Shown: positions 1 to 8,430, counted from the stretch's first letter. The stretch: 23,837 nt of DNA from JBCDGZ01 sp038750655 (GCA_038750655.1 JBCDGZ010000120.1:1-23837); one strand, 5' to 3'. Notes: generated by a model from the letters alone, not told the origin. Numbers and translations are program-made.

Positions 1-100
1 AGCAAGCTGAAAAGGAGACATAAGCTTAGAAGCTTTCTCATATTTAAATTAATTTAAATATGAGAAAGCTTCTAAGCTTATGTCTCCTTTTCAGCTTGCT
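1..100. repeat. Perfect 100-bp palindrome at window edge
   Basis: Bases 1-50 are the exact reverse complement of bases 51-100, with the centre between 50 and 51 in an AT-rich stretch (TTTAAATTAATTTAAA). There is no spacer and no mismatch. The right half contains the start codon and signal-peptide codons of the lipoprotein gene at 60-260, so the left half is a mirrored copy of coding DNA. A spacer-free perfect palindrome this long is unstable in cells and is typical of a fold-back artefact at a contig end. The true upstream sequence of the first gene is therefore probably unknown before about base 51. Confidence 0.95.
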
Positions 101-260
101 GTTGCTGGCCAGCACTACGCTTCCTTCCTGTAGTAAAAAGACGGGCTGTCCGATCAACGAAAATGCCCACATCAAGCCCAATCGTAAGGGCAAGATGCCT
201 ACCAAGCGCGGAAAGAGTAACCTCTTCCCTAAGGACATGCGCAAAAAGAAGAAGGGGTAA
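60..260 (+). CDS. Small predicted lipoprotein, 66 aa
   Basis: This short protein starts with a basic, strongly hydrophobic signal (MRKLLSLCLLFSLLLLAS) ending in the lipobox-like LPSC, with Cys at about residue 24. It is therefore probably an outer- or inner-membrane lipoprotein. The mature part is only about 43 residues, rich in Lys, Arg, Pro and Asn, with a CPINENAH segment and a lysine-rich tail. I recognise it only as the kind of short basic lipoprotein found in Bacteroidota and cannot assign a function. The ATG at 60 lies inside the palindrome at 1-100; because the mirrored half is probably artefactual, the start is supported by the signal peptide rather than by upstream sequence. It converges with the OppC-like gene on the other strand. 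Confidence 0.72.
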   Translation: MRKLLSLCLLFSLLLLASTTLPSCSKKTGCPINENAHIKPNRKGKMPTKRGKSNLFPKDMRKKKKG

Positions 261-298
261 TCTAGTGCTAGTACGAAAGTAAGTATAAATTCTAAAAT

Positions 299-336
299 AA
301 CAAAAAATGTTTTAAAAACTTTAAACATTTTTTGTT
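299..336. terminator. Two-way terminator hairpin
   Basis: A perfect 14-bp inverted repeat (AACAAAAAATGTTT at 299-312 and its complement at 323-336) encloses a 10-nt loop. The arms contain A6 and T6 runs, so either transcript makes a hairpin with a U-rich 3' side. It lies between the convergent lipoprotein gene and OppC-like gene and overlaps the first bases of the latter's stop codon (TAA at 337-335 on the minus strand). Confidence 0.7.
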
Positions 337-1624
337 ATCCTTGCCGTGTTCTGGGATCAATAGCATCTGTTAATCCCTCTCCAATCAGATTAAAAGCAGT
401 TACCGTAATGAAGATGGCGAAGCCCGGGAAGACGGCCAGCCACCAGGCGTGAGCACTCCGACGGGCCAGACTGAGCAGTTTACCCCAGGTGACCTGGTCT
501 TCTTCGACACCGATACCGACAAAGGATAAGAAAGCTTCGGCGAGGATGGCTGAGGCGATGCCAAAGGCTATGGTGATCAGCACGGGGCCTAGCGCATTGG
601 GGATGGCGTGGCGGAGAAGGATGCGCCATTCGCTAAAGCCCATCGCCTGGGCCGCCTCGATGTACTCCAGCTGTCGGATGCGCAGCAGCTCCGCCCGGAT
701 GAAGCGAGCGATGCCCGTCCAGCTCATTAGACCGATGATGACCATAATGTTAAATATGGAAGGGCGATGGATGATGGAGAGGAGGGCCAGCAGCAAAAGG
801 AGGCCCGGTATGGAGGTGAAGGTTTCGATGAAGCGCATGATGATCAGGTCGGCGGCGATGGTGATGCGTTGACCGAGGTAGGGAAGCCCCTTGAGCGCGC
901 GCGCCAGCAAATTGACCAAAATCATAATACCCACAGCAATCGCCAGGCTTTTCAACAGCTCCGTCCCGCTCTCCTGCAATTGATAGCGGCGCACCATAAA
1001 AGCGTAGAAGAAGGCCAGCACGATCCCCAGCCCATTCAACAACAAGCGAATACGGCTTACCTGCAACCGATGATCTCCATAATAACCAGCAACGGCGCCC
1101 AGGCAAAGGCCAATCAAGGTCGCTATAGACATGGCGATCAGGCCCACCATCATCGCTACGCGCGTGCCCGCCACCATACCCGCTGCCACATCTCGCCCCA
1201 ACTGGTCAGTCCCCATCCAATGACGCTCTGTCCAGGAATCTATCTGTTGCTCCCCAAAGGGACTTTTAAAATTACCGTTTCTGTAGTCGATGCCAGAGGC
1301 GGAGTAGGGAATCAAGGCCGGAATTTCATACTCGTACTCCTGATTTTCCCAATTGGCGGGTAAAAAACGGCGATCCCACTTCGCTATCCCCAGCTGCACT
1401 CCATAGGACTTGAAGATTGGCCAATAGCGCTGCCCCTCAATTTTACAGTAAATCGGCTTATCATTGGCAATAAAGTCAGCAAAAAGGCTGATCATCAGCA
1501 GAACGAAGAGAAAGCGCATCGCCCAGACCGCCATGCGGTTTTTGCGAAACTGCTTCCAGCTCTTGGCCCAGTACCCCTGGGCTTGCTGTGGAGGGTCGAT
1601 ATGTACGGATGGACGCTGCTCCAT
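335..1624 (-). CDS. oppC: OppC/DppC-type ABC transporter permease, 429 aa
   Basis: Inner-membrane permease subunit of a peptide/nickel-type ABC importer. It shows the family's N-terminal helix (about 33-52), the conserved HWMGTDQLGRDV segment (about 135-146) and the cytoplasmic EAA loop that docks the ATPase (EAAQAMGFSEWRILLRHAIP, about 323-342), followed by the usual C-terminal helices and DPRTRQG tail. At 429 residues it is longer than the roughly 300 usual for the family. The extra length is a periplasmic stretch after helix 1 (about 55-130) and an insertion of about 70 residues (about 183-254) that appears to add two hydrophobic segments (about 194-212 and 224-245). It is last in a minus-strand cluster, six bases after the OppB-like gene. 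The substrate cannot be told from the sequence; oligopeptides are the best guess. Confidence 0.9.
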   Translation of the reverse strand: MEQRPSVHIDPPQQAQGYWAKSWKQFRKNRMAVWAMRFLFVLLMISLFADFIANDKPIYCKIEGQRYWPIFKSYGVQLGIAKWDRRFLPANWENQEYEYEIPALIPYSASGIDYRNGNFKSPFGEQQIDSWTERHWMGTDQLGRDVAAGMVAGTRVAMMVGLIAMSIATLIGLCLGAVAGYYGDHRLQVSRIRLLLNGLGIVLAFFYAFMVRRYQLQESGTELLKSLAIAVGIMILVNLLARALKGLPYLGQRITIAADLIIMRFIETFTSIPGLLLLLALLSIIHRPSIFNIMVIIGLMSWTGIARFIRAELLRIRQLEYIEAAQAMGFSEWRILLRHAIPNALGPVLITIAFGIASAILAEAFLSFVGIGVEEDQVTWGKLLSLARRSAHAWWLAVFPGFAIFITVTAFNLIGEGLTDAIDPRTRQG

Positions 1625-1630
1625 GACGCG

Positions 1631-3043
1631 CTAGGCAAATCGAACTCTGGGGTCTGCCCAGCCGTATAAAAGATCAGCGACAAAATTGCCAATGACGGTC
1701 AGTAGGGCCACCAACATTAGAATGGTAAAGATCACCGGCCAGTCGGCCGCAAAGATAGAATCCAGCATCAGGCGTCCCATGCCAGGAATATTAAAAATCA
1801 GCTCAATGACCACCGAACCGCCTACGGCCGCCGGAAAGATGCTGGCAAAAAGCGTAATAATAGGAAACAAGGAGTTGCGCAGGCTATGCTTCCACACCAC
1901 CTTTCGCGCCTCCAAGCCTTTGGCTTTCGCCGTCCGAATGTAATCCTGTTGCAGAACCTCAATCATACCTCCCCGCATCTGACGAGCAATAAATGCTAGG
2001 GAAACGTAAGTATTGCAAATCACTGGCAGTACCAGATGCCCCGCTGTTTCCCAGAAACGCGCCATGAACGGTGCAGAGGAGGGCAAATCCCCCAGGCCAA
2101 TGGACTTGAAAATTTTCAGCCCATACTCTGGTGTTGTAAAAAAGACGACCAACATGGTGGCAATCCAGAAGGTGGGGAGAGAATAGAGGATAAAAAGCGT
2201 CAAAGAGGTGCTGCGATCAAATACCGAATCTCTCCGTACTGCCGAGGTGATGCCCAGCGGAATGGCGATGGCAAAGGCCAAAATGATGGTCACAATATTA
2301 ATAATGAGCGTCCACCAAATGGCATTGCTAATTTTATCGACCACGGGGCGGCCATCCATCGCCTCGCCAAAGTTGCCGACGAGGAAGTTAGTCAGCCAGT
2401 TGTGGTATTGATTGTCTAAACCATACCAGTACAGTCGAGGGATCAGGCGTTTAGCGGGTGTCGCCTCGCTGTACATCTTTTTCAGGCTGCTGCTCAACCG
2501 CGTCAACGGTCGCTCCATCTGCTGCAACAGCACTGGATCAAGCGCCGCAGTGTCCTGCACCTGCTGCAAGACCGCCCGCAGCTCCCGCTCTTTGGAGGAA
2601 AAATAGAGGCGGCTGAGTTTTTTACGCAACTTGATGCGTACATCTGCATCGACGCTGTCGGGCAGGGCATTCAACCGTTGCTCAAAGTTTTCTACCGATT
2701 GGTAATACCGCATAGAGGCCGACCAGTTGCCGCAGCGATCCGTCAGCCGGCTCACTGCATCGCGACGGCTGGGCAACAGAACGCGGTAGGTCGTATCTGG
2801 GAAGGCCGCCGAGCTGAGGGCAAAGTAAAAGGAAGGCTTGTCTAGCCCTAGTTGGCGGGCCAGCTCTTTGACCTCCTTTTCGTAGCGTTCGGCACTACTG
2901 GCCCCACCGCTATCATCAGGTGCTTGCAGGCGATCGGTAATCGGATCGCCCGGGGTCAATTTACTCAGACCGAAGGCCAGCAAGGAGATGGCGATCAGCG
3001 TCGGAATAAAGATGAGCAGCCGTTTGGTTAGATAGCGGAGCAT
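1631..3043 (-). CDS. oppB: OppB/DppB-type ABC transporter permease, 470 aa
   Basis: Partner permease of the OppC-like protein. The N-terminus has the family pattern MLRYLTKRLL, first helix (about 9-28) and LTPGDP (about 29-34). The C-terminal two thirds (from about 243) carry the other helices and the ATPase-contact loop DYIRTAKAKGLEARKVVWKHSLRNS. Between GLDKP (about 66-70) and YHNWLTNFLVGNFGEAM (about 213-229), where normal family members continue directly, there is an insertion of about 135 residues. It is charged, predicted helical and would lie in the periplasm, making the protein far longer than the typical 310-340 residues. The gene starts 21 bases after the substrate-binding protein gene and ends six bases before the OppC-like gene, so the four genes are probably co-transcribed. 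No ATPase gene is nearby. Confidence 0.9.
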   Translation of the reverse strand: MLRYLTKRLLIFIPTLIAISLLAFGLSKLTPGDPITDRLQAPDDSGGASSAERYEKEVKELARQLGLDKPSFYFALSSAAFPDTTYRVLLPSRRDAVSRLTDRCGNWSASMRYYQSVENFEQRLNALPDSVDADVRIKLRKKLSRLYFSSKERELRAVLQQVQDTAALDPVLLQQMERPLTRLSSSLKKMYSEATPAKRLIPRLYWYGLDNQYHNWLTNFLVGNFGEAMDGRPVVDKISNAIWWTLIINIVTIILAFAIAIPLGITSAVRRDSVFDRSTSLTLFILYSLPTFWIATMLVVFFTTPEYGLKIFKSIGLGDLPSSAPFMARFWETAGHLVLPVICNTYVSLAFIARQMRGGMIEVLQQDYIRTAKAKGLEARKVVWKHSLRNSLFPIITLFASIFPAAVGGSVVIELIFNIPGMGRLMLDSIFAADWPVIFTILMLVALLTVIGNFVADLLYGWADPRVRFA

Positions 3044-3064
3044 AGCAGCGCGGTGCCCGGGAAT

Positions 3065-4852
3065 TTATTTAGTAAAATAATTTTCGTACACACTGGGGTA
3101 CATATTCGCCGGTTGGAAGTTCTTCAACCGCTTATTGATCGCCACTCGATCCAGCGCATTGTAGATGAAGATTACCGGCTGTTCTTCGTAGATGATCTCT
3201 TGCATCCGCTTATACATTACATCGCGTTCCGCTTTATCCAGTGTAACGCGGATCTTTTCGATCAGTTGATCTGATTCTGCCGTACCAAATCCAAAGAAAT
3301 TACTGCCATTGGGGTAATTGCTCTTGGAATGCCAGGTTTGGTTGAAATCGTAAAGGCCCGGATCGGGAGCGGCACCAGCAGCATAGAGGTCAAAATCACC
3401 TTTATTGCGGGCCTCGCGAAAGACATTGGCCTCCTTGGGGGTAATGACGACTTCGATGCCGGCCTGCTTGGCACCTTGTTTAAAAATGAGTGCCATGTTA
3501 TTCGAATCTTCATTGCGCGGAGTGATGAGCACGGAGATACTCAGTTCCTGTCGCTCGCCGTTGATCACTTTATCCACAGTACCGTCGCCATTGCTGTCCT
3601 CCCAGCCCGCTTCGCTCAGCAGCTGGCGGGCCCTTTCGACATTGAATTCGATGGGTTGGAGGTCTTTATTGTAATAATCCGCAGAGGGCGGTACCGGGCT
3701 GGCAATTGGAGTCGCCATATCGTATTTGACCGTCTTGATGATCTCTTTGACGTTGAGCAAATGCGCCAGTGCTTTTCTAACTCGCTTATCGCTCAGCTTT
3801 GGCTTGTTGGTGTTGATGCCGTAATAGTTGTAAACGGGCGATTCAGAGGTGTAAAGGTTGTAATGCTCCTTGACCAGCTCGTTGGATTGCAGTTCGACGA
3901 ATTTGTTGTTGGGAATAAAATTCATTACATCCAGACTCTGGTCTTTCACCAGCGAGAGGGCCGTAGTCGCATCGGAGATGGGACGGTAAATGATTTTATC
4001 CGGCCCAGCAGTCAACATGGACTGTTGGGCGGCTAATTTGTCACCCCACCAGTTTTCCTTTTTTGCCAGTACGACGCGTTCGCCGGGCACCCATTCCTCC
4101 AGCTTGTAAGGGCCACAGGAGACCAGTCCTTCGGGGGTACGAGAGTTTTTATCATCCATAAAGGCCGTTGCAAACGTTTCCAGCCGCTTGTCGTCTTCCG
4201 CTAGCTGGGCCGCCTTTTCGGGGTCCGTCAGGTCACTCAGCTCAAAATCCTTGAGTAGGCCATCAGGATCGTAGGCATATTCGGGGTAGATGAAAAAGCC
4301 CGTGGCATATTCTGAACGGATATAAGGCTTATCCGTCATCACTGTAAATTTCTTAGGATTTTCGGGGTCAATAGCAACATCCCGAATCATATTCAAATAA
4401 GAGCGATAGACTGGAGCGCCGACGCTGATTTTAGGATTGAACAGTGTCTTTAGGGTAAATGCGTAGTCGGAAGCCAGCACCGGTTGGCCATTATCCCAGA
4501 CCGCTTCGTCCAAAATTTCGTAGGTGTAGGCTACTCCGCCTTTGTAGGGGCCATCGGTGATGGGATTGACCTCCGGTCGGCCTTTGGCCAGCATGGGAGA
4601 CAGTTCCAGCGTTTCTGGGCTGTAGTTCAGCAAGGTGGGAAAGATTTGATAAGCCGCGTGTAATGACCAACCTCGAACGGTGAGGAGTGGATTGAGGCGA
4701 TCCGGTTCGGCTCGCAGGCGGGTGGTGAGGATCAGTGGGCCATCGTCGGTTGTTTTTTCGGGTTGATCGCTGCTACAGCTGCTAACCATGAAAAGGAGAA
4801 CCAATAGACCTGCGAGGTATCTGAATTTGACGGGAGATAGGAGCATAACCAA
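3065..4852 (-). CDS. ABC transporter substrate-binding lipoprotein, SBP family 5 (OppA-like), 595 aa
   Basis: Solute-binding component of the importer. A signal sequence ends in the lipobox VSSC (Cys 26), so the mature protein is lipid-anchored. The start of the mature part has the family hallmark for the ligand-binding fold (AEPDRLNPLL), then YTYEILDEAVWDNGQPVLASDYAFTLK, the SGPYK-equivalent SCGPYKLEEWVPGE, and LSDKRVRKALAHLLN. Length agrees with family 5. Translation may start at ATG 4852 or at the third codon (4846); both leave the signal intact. A loop DSNGDGTVD near coordinates 3570-3600 has the spacing of a calcium-binding loop. It lies directly upstream of the OppB-like gene and downstream of a paralogue, so it is the more likely partner of these permeases. 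Confidence 0.9.
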   Translation of the reverse strand: MVMLLSPVKFRYLAGLLVLLFMVSSCSSDQPEKTTDDGPLILTTRLRAEPDRLNPLLTVRGWSLHAAYQIFPTLLNYSPETLELSPMLAKGRPEVNPITDGPYKGGVAYTYEILDEAVWDNGQPVLASDYAFTLKTLFNPKISVGAPVYRSYLNMIRDVAIDPENPKKFTVMTDKPYIRSEYATGFFIYPEYAYDPDGLLKDFELSDLTDPEKAAQLAEDDKRLETFATAFMDDKNSRTPEGLVSCGPYKLEEWVPGERVVLAKKENWWGDKLAAQQSMLTAGPDKIIYRPISDATTALSLVKDQSLDVMNFIPNNKFVELQSNELVKEHYNLYTSESPVYNYYGINTNKPKLSDKRVRKALAHLLNVKEIIKTVKYDMATPIASPVPPSADYYNKDLQPIEFNVERARQLLSEAGWEDSNGDGTVDKVINGERQELSISVLITPRNEDSNNMALIFKQGAKQAGIEVVITPKEANVFREARNKGDFDLYAAGAAPDPGLYDFNQTWHSKSNYPNGSNFFGFGTAESDQLIEKIRVTLDKAERDVMYKRMQEIIYEEQPVIFIYNALDRVAINKRLKNFQPANMYPSVYENYFTK

Positions 4853-4910
4853 GGATTGTTTATTTGGTAATGAGTAAAAATCTGAAATTGGTAGATTAAA
4901 GATAGTGATT

Positions 4911-6677
4911 TTAATGATCTGCCAAGCCTACATTTTTTAAGCGGAAATGGCCAGGGAAATATCCAGGACGCAAGGAAGAAGAGGCGGCCTCGAAACGCTT
5001 GTTAATGACAATGCGCTCTACAGGAGCCCAGAAAAAGATTACGGGCTGCTCTTCATAGATCAACTCCTGAATAGCAAGGTACATCGAATCGCGCCTCGCT
5101 TCGTTCAACTCTACCCGGATACCATCAATTAAGGCATCCGAACGGGCATTGCCAAAGCCGATGCTGTTGCCACCGTCAGGGCGGTCGCTGCTGGTGTGCC
5201 AGGATTGCTTAAGGTCATCCAGAATAGGGAGGCTACGCCGCGAAAACACCGCCATGTCGTAGTCTCGACCGCGGTAGGTTTTGAGCAGCGTACTAAGCTC
5301 TTGTACCTGTACGTCCATCTTGATGCCATGCGCGCTGGCCAAATCCTTCATTAGCGTAGCAATATTGACGGATAGCGAATTATTGGCTGGGGTAATGACC
5401 CGCAAATTCATCTCCACCCGCTGGCCGTTGATGATCTTATCCAGGATACCATCCTGATTGCTGTCGCTCCAACCCGCTTCCTTGAGCAGGGCTTTGGCCT
5501 CCTCTGGATTGTAAGCGATCGGTTGCAGCTTCTTGTGGGCGTAGGGCTTGCTGGGATGAATGGGGCCTATGACCCGCTCGGCATAGCCATAAGCGATTTT
5601 TTCGATCATCAGATCGAGGTCCAGCATTTTGGCCAGGGCCTGGCGCACCCGCTTGTCGCTCAGTTTAGGGTCCTTGTTGTTGAAGGCCCCCAGCGTATAA
5701 GACAAAGAGGCAGGCGTATGGATGTTGTAATGCGTTTTGATGTATTCATCCTCCTGCATCCTACTGAACTCTTGATTGGGAATGGCGGCCATGACATCCA
5801 GCTTTTGGTCCTTTAGCAGGCTGATAGCAGCGGCCTCATCGGGGATGATTTTGAAGACGATGCGATTGGGCCAAGCTTCCAGGAGGTGGTTTTCTTCCTG
5901 CTTTCCATTGGCCCACCAATTGGCCTTGCGTTCAAGAACCACTTGTTGATCTTCTGTAATTTCCTCCACGCTGTAAGGGCCACTACCTGAGATCGTTTGC
6001 GTATCGAAGGAGTACTGGGGCGATTCAAATAGTTTAGCGTGAGCCACCAGCTGTTCATTATCAGCGCCGTCAATCAGCTCACGGATGGTAATATCTTCCA
6101 ACAAGCCTTCGGGATCATAAACATATCTAGGGAAGGTTTCTACATTCCCCAAAACAGCCTCAGAGATAATGTAAGGGCTATTGGTGATGACGGTAAATTT
6201 GCGCGGATTATCGGCATCGACCTCCACATCTCGTAAAAAGGAGAAGTAAGCGCGGACGCGCCCCAGTGGTAGATGCGGATTAAGAACAATTTTGAGGGTG
6301 AAAATATAATCTTCGGCGGTGACGGGGCTGCCATTGTCCCAGACGGCATCCTCCTGGATTTCGAAGGTGTAGCTGCTGCCACCGGCCCAGGGGCCTTCGG
6401 TGATATTTGCCACCTGCGGTCGGCTTTTGGCCAGTACGGGATGCAGTTCTAGGCTGCCAGGGTCGAAGGCGAGCAGGGGCTGGAAGATGTAGTGGGTAAT
6501 TTCTGAGGTGTAGCCTGTAGTGGCCAACAGTAGGTTAAGCCCGCCCGGATCGGCCGGTAGCCGTACAGTGACAGTATTATTTGCTGCTTGTTGCTCCTTG
6601 GGGGCATCTACGCAAGCGGTAAAAAAGAAAATAAGGGAAAATAGTGCCGTGATAATTATTCTTACGCTCGTATTCAT
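4911..6677 (-). CDS. Second ABC substrate-binding lipoprotein, SBP family 5, 588 aa
   Basis: Paralogue of the neighbouring substrate-binding protein with the same domain order: RLPADPGGLNLLL after the signal, AVWDNGSPVTAEDYIFTLK, SGSGPYSVEEI, LSDKRVRQALAKMLD, and a calcium-loop-like DSNQDGILD. An upstream in-frame ATG at 6716 would add 13 residues before the signal peptide. I place the start at 6677 because MNTSVRIIITALFSLIFFFTAC then forms a normal lipoprotein signal with Cys 22. The two proteins are clearly related but differ along their whole length, so this is an old duplication. It is first in the minus-strand cluster and diverges from the TIGR01777 gene; the cluster promoter should lie in 6678-6801, though no clear match to TANNTTTG was found there. 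Confidence 0.88.
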   Translation of the reverse strand: MNTSVRIIITALFSLIFFFTACVDAPKEQQAANNTVTVRLPADPGGLNLLLATTGYTSEITHYIFQPLLAFDPGSLELHPVLAKSRPQVANITEGPWAGGSSYTFEIQEDAVWDNGSPVTAEDYIFTLKIVLNPHLPLGRVRAYFSFLRDVEVDADNPRKFTVITNSPYIISEAVLGNVETFPRYVYDPEGLLEDITIRELIDGADNEQLVAHAKLFESPQYSFDTQTISGSGPYSVEEITEDQQVVLERKANWWANGKQEENHLLEAWPNRIVFKIIPDEAAAISLLKDQKLDVMAAIPNQEFSRMQEDEYIKTHYNIHTPASLSYTLGAFNNKDPKLSDKRVRQALAKMLDLDLMIEKIAYGYAERVIGPIHPSKPYAHKKLQPIAYNPEEAKALLKEAGWSDSNQDGILDKIINGQRVEMNLRVITPANNSLSVNIATLMKDLASAHGIKMDVQVQELSTLLKTYRGRDYDMAVFSRRSLPILDDLKQSWHTSSDRPDGGNSIGFGNARSDALIDGIRVELNEARRDSMYLAIQELIYEEQPVIFFWAPVERIVINKRFEAASSSLRPGYFPGHFRLKNVGLADH

Positions 6678-6801
6678 GGGGAGGTGGATTTTAGGGATTT
6701 GAATAACAATATACAAGATTTTCTGGTAATTAGATTACATCTTTGTCGTAAAACCTTTCGCCCTCTGTCCTGTTGATATGTGCAAATAGTTAATCATCTT
6801 T

Positions 6802-7713
6802 ATGTCCAATATTTTAATCGCCGGAGGAACAGGCCTGGTCGGGCAACGCCTCAGCCAATTATTGCTGGCCGAAGGCCATACCGTGATGCATCTCAGCCGC
6901 CGTCGCAATCCTAAATCTGCTATTCCTACGTATGTCTGGGACCTCAAGAAGGGGCATATTGATGAGGAAGCGCTGGTGAGGGCGGACTATGTCATCAATC
7001 TGGCGGGGGCCGGTGTTGCCGATCGTCGCTGGACGGCCTCCCGCAAGCAGCTCATCATCAGCAGTCGTGTTGATGCCGCCCGGCTGCTGCTGAGCAGCTT
7101 TGAGCGGCTAGGGAAGCGCCCAAATGCCTACCTCTCTGCCGCCGCCATCGGCTACTACGGCGACCGGGGCGAGGATTGGGTCAACGAGGAGAGCGCGCCG
7201 GGCAAATCTGGCTTCCTGGTCGAAAGCTGCCTGCGCTGGGAAGAAGCTATCGCCGAGTGGCCCAAGGCGGGCCACCGAACGGTTACCTACCGCATTGGCA
7301 TCGTCCTGTCTACCAAGGGAGGGGCGCTGCCTAAGATGCTGCTGCCGGCCCGCTTCGCCGTTGCCTCCTACTTCGGGGATGGCCAGCAGTACATGCCCTG
7401 GATACATATTGATGATTTGTGTAGGATGATTATCAAGGGTTTGGAGGAGTCGATGAATGGCATCTATAATGGTGTGGCGCCCAATCCAGTGACTAATAAG
7501 GTGTTTATGGAAACGCTCTGCGAGGCTTTGGGCCGGCCGGCTATTCCGATTCCAGCGCCAGCCTTTGCCCTGCGGGTAGGCATGGGGGAGATGGCCGATG
7601 TGGTCCTTAGTGGCAGTCGAGTATCTGCGGATAAAATACAACAACAGCAGTTCAGGTTTGAATACCCTGAATTGCTGCCGGCCTTAAGAGATTTATTGGA
7701 GAAAAAGTTGTAG
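6802..7713 (+). CDS. TIGR01777-type NAD(P)-binding epimerase-like protein, 303 aa
   Basis: A short-chain dehydrogenase/epimerase-fold protein of the TIGR01777 (YfcH-like) family. The nucleotide-binding loop AGGTGLVGQ is at residues 7-15, NLAGAGVADRRW at about 70-81, SAAAIGYYGDRGEDWVNEE (the position of the catalytic Tyr in this fold) at about 112-130, YRIGIVLS after it, and the typical PWIHIDDLCRMI at about 197-208. The C-terminal segment LSGSRVSADKI also fits the family. Full length with no disruption. The physiological substrate of this family is not established. It is divergent from the ABC cluster and convergent with the HAD gene eight bases away. Its ATG has no Shine-Dalgarno sequence. 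Confidence 0.9.
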   Translation: MSNILIAGGTGLVGQRLSQLLLAEGHTVMHLSRRRNPKSAIPTYVWDLKKGHIDEEALVRADYVINLAGAGVADRRWTASRKQLIISSRVDAARLLLSSFERLGKRPNAYLSAAAIGYYGDRGEDWVNEESAPGKSGFLVESCLRWEEAIAEWPKAGHRTVTYRIGIVLSTKGGALPKMLLPARFAVASYFGDGQQYMPWIHIDDLCRMIIKGLEESMNGIYNGVAPNPVTNKVFMETLCEALGRPAIPIPAPAFALRVGMGEMADVVLSGSRVSADKIQQQQFRFEYPELLPALRDLLEKKL

Positions 7714-7724
7714 CGCAGGGCTAC
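7710..7724. terminator. Short hairpin across the convergent stops
   Basis: GTAGC (7710-7714) and GCTAC (7720-7724) can pair around a 5-nt loop. The stem contains the TAG stop of the plus gene and the complement of the TAG stop of the minus gene. The stem is short and no T-run follows, so termination activity is only suggested. Confidence 0.3.
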
Positions 7725-8152
7725 TTGAAGACTTCGATGTCCTTGGTTTTTACAACCAGATCAGTAAACTTCCCTTTAAAACGCGTGGCTTTGACAATGT
7801 GGTTGTCAATCCAGTGGTAGTTTCCTCCCCGGGGCTTATTCATTAAAAGACCGTGGTACTTGAATTTGTGCTTGTTCAGCCAAGCTTCTGTAATTTCCCG
7901 ATGCTCTTCCGTACGAGAAGTAAAGAAGGTGATGATGTGGCCCTCATTATACCATTTGTTGAGCATCTTTAAAGCATCTGGATAAGGTAGGCAGGTAGAC
8001 ATTCGCTCTGGTTCCTCGTTGGGGATGTCATCACATATGGTACCATCTATATCGATTAAGAAGTTTTTGACGTTTTCCGGAAAGACCGGGCTGATCAATT
8101 CTCCTTTCTCATTATAAGCCTTGTTCAGTTGCTGATTGGGCTGTTGATCCAT
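7721..8152 (-). CDS. Small HAD-superfamily phosphatase-like protein, 143 aa
   Basis: The HAD motif I, FLIDIDGTICDD, has the nucleophile/acid pair Asp34 and Asp36. Motif II is ITFFTSRTEEH (Thr78/Ser79), followed by MNKPRGGNYHWIDNHIVKA, in which Lys106 and Asp116-Asn117 are plausible motif III and IV residues. The protein is a minimal HAD core with no cap domain large enough to fix a substrate. Proteins of this kind are sometimes labelled phosphoheptose isomerase or 5'-nucleotidase in databases; from the sequence I would say only phosphohydrolase-like. It is transcribed alone, with a good candidate -7 element at 8204-8197 giving a leader of about 40 nt. Confidence 0.82.
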   Translation of the reverse strand: MDQQPNQQLNKAYNEKGELISPVFPENVKNFLIDIDGTICDDIPNEEPERMSTCLPYPDALKMLNKWYNEGHIITFFTSRTEEHREITEAWLNKHKFKYHGLLMNKPRGGNYHWIDNHIVKATRFKGKFTDLVVKTKDIEVFK

Positions 8153-8196
8153 CTTAATATATTTTTTAACGATGTGTTATTTCGTAAAAAGAAGGC

Positions 8197-8204
8197 CAAA
8201 AATA
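8197..8204 (-). promoter_or_regulatory. Candidate -7 promoter element for the HAD gene
   Basis: Read on the minus strand this is TATTTTTG, a full match to the Bacteroidota -7 consensus TANNTTTG, about 45 bases upstream of the ATG at 8152. A T-rich run lies about 20 bases further upstream in place of a clear TTG. The element sits between two GGCC tetramers. Confidence 0.42.
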
Positions 8205-8430
8205 CGGCCATTTTTTAAAAGAAAAGCACAGTATGGTGTAAAATTAAGAAACTCCTTTTTCTTAATGTACAAATTACACTAATTATCCTTCAAGTGCAAC
8301 TTTCTTTGTACAGGGTTGCCTTCCTATTCGCTGCTAGTAAACTGCAATGTAAATCGCTTATTCATAGAAGGGATGTATTGCAACAATGGTTCCAAATGCC
8401 AGATTTTCATGGATTAATAAAAGTTAAAAA

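Noticed and set aside
44..328. 94-codon minus-strand open frame at the left edge
   Set aside because: It is antisense to the lipoprotein gene and gains its C-terminal end from the mirrored half of the palindrome; the protein shows no coherent features beyond a reversed hydrophobic stretch.
767..1363. 198-codon plus-strand open frame inside the OppC-like gene
   Set aside because: Antisense shadow of a well-supported permease gene; composition is Gln/His-rich as expected from reverse-reading membrane codons.
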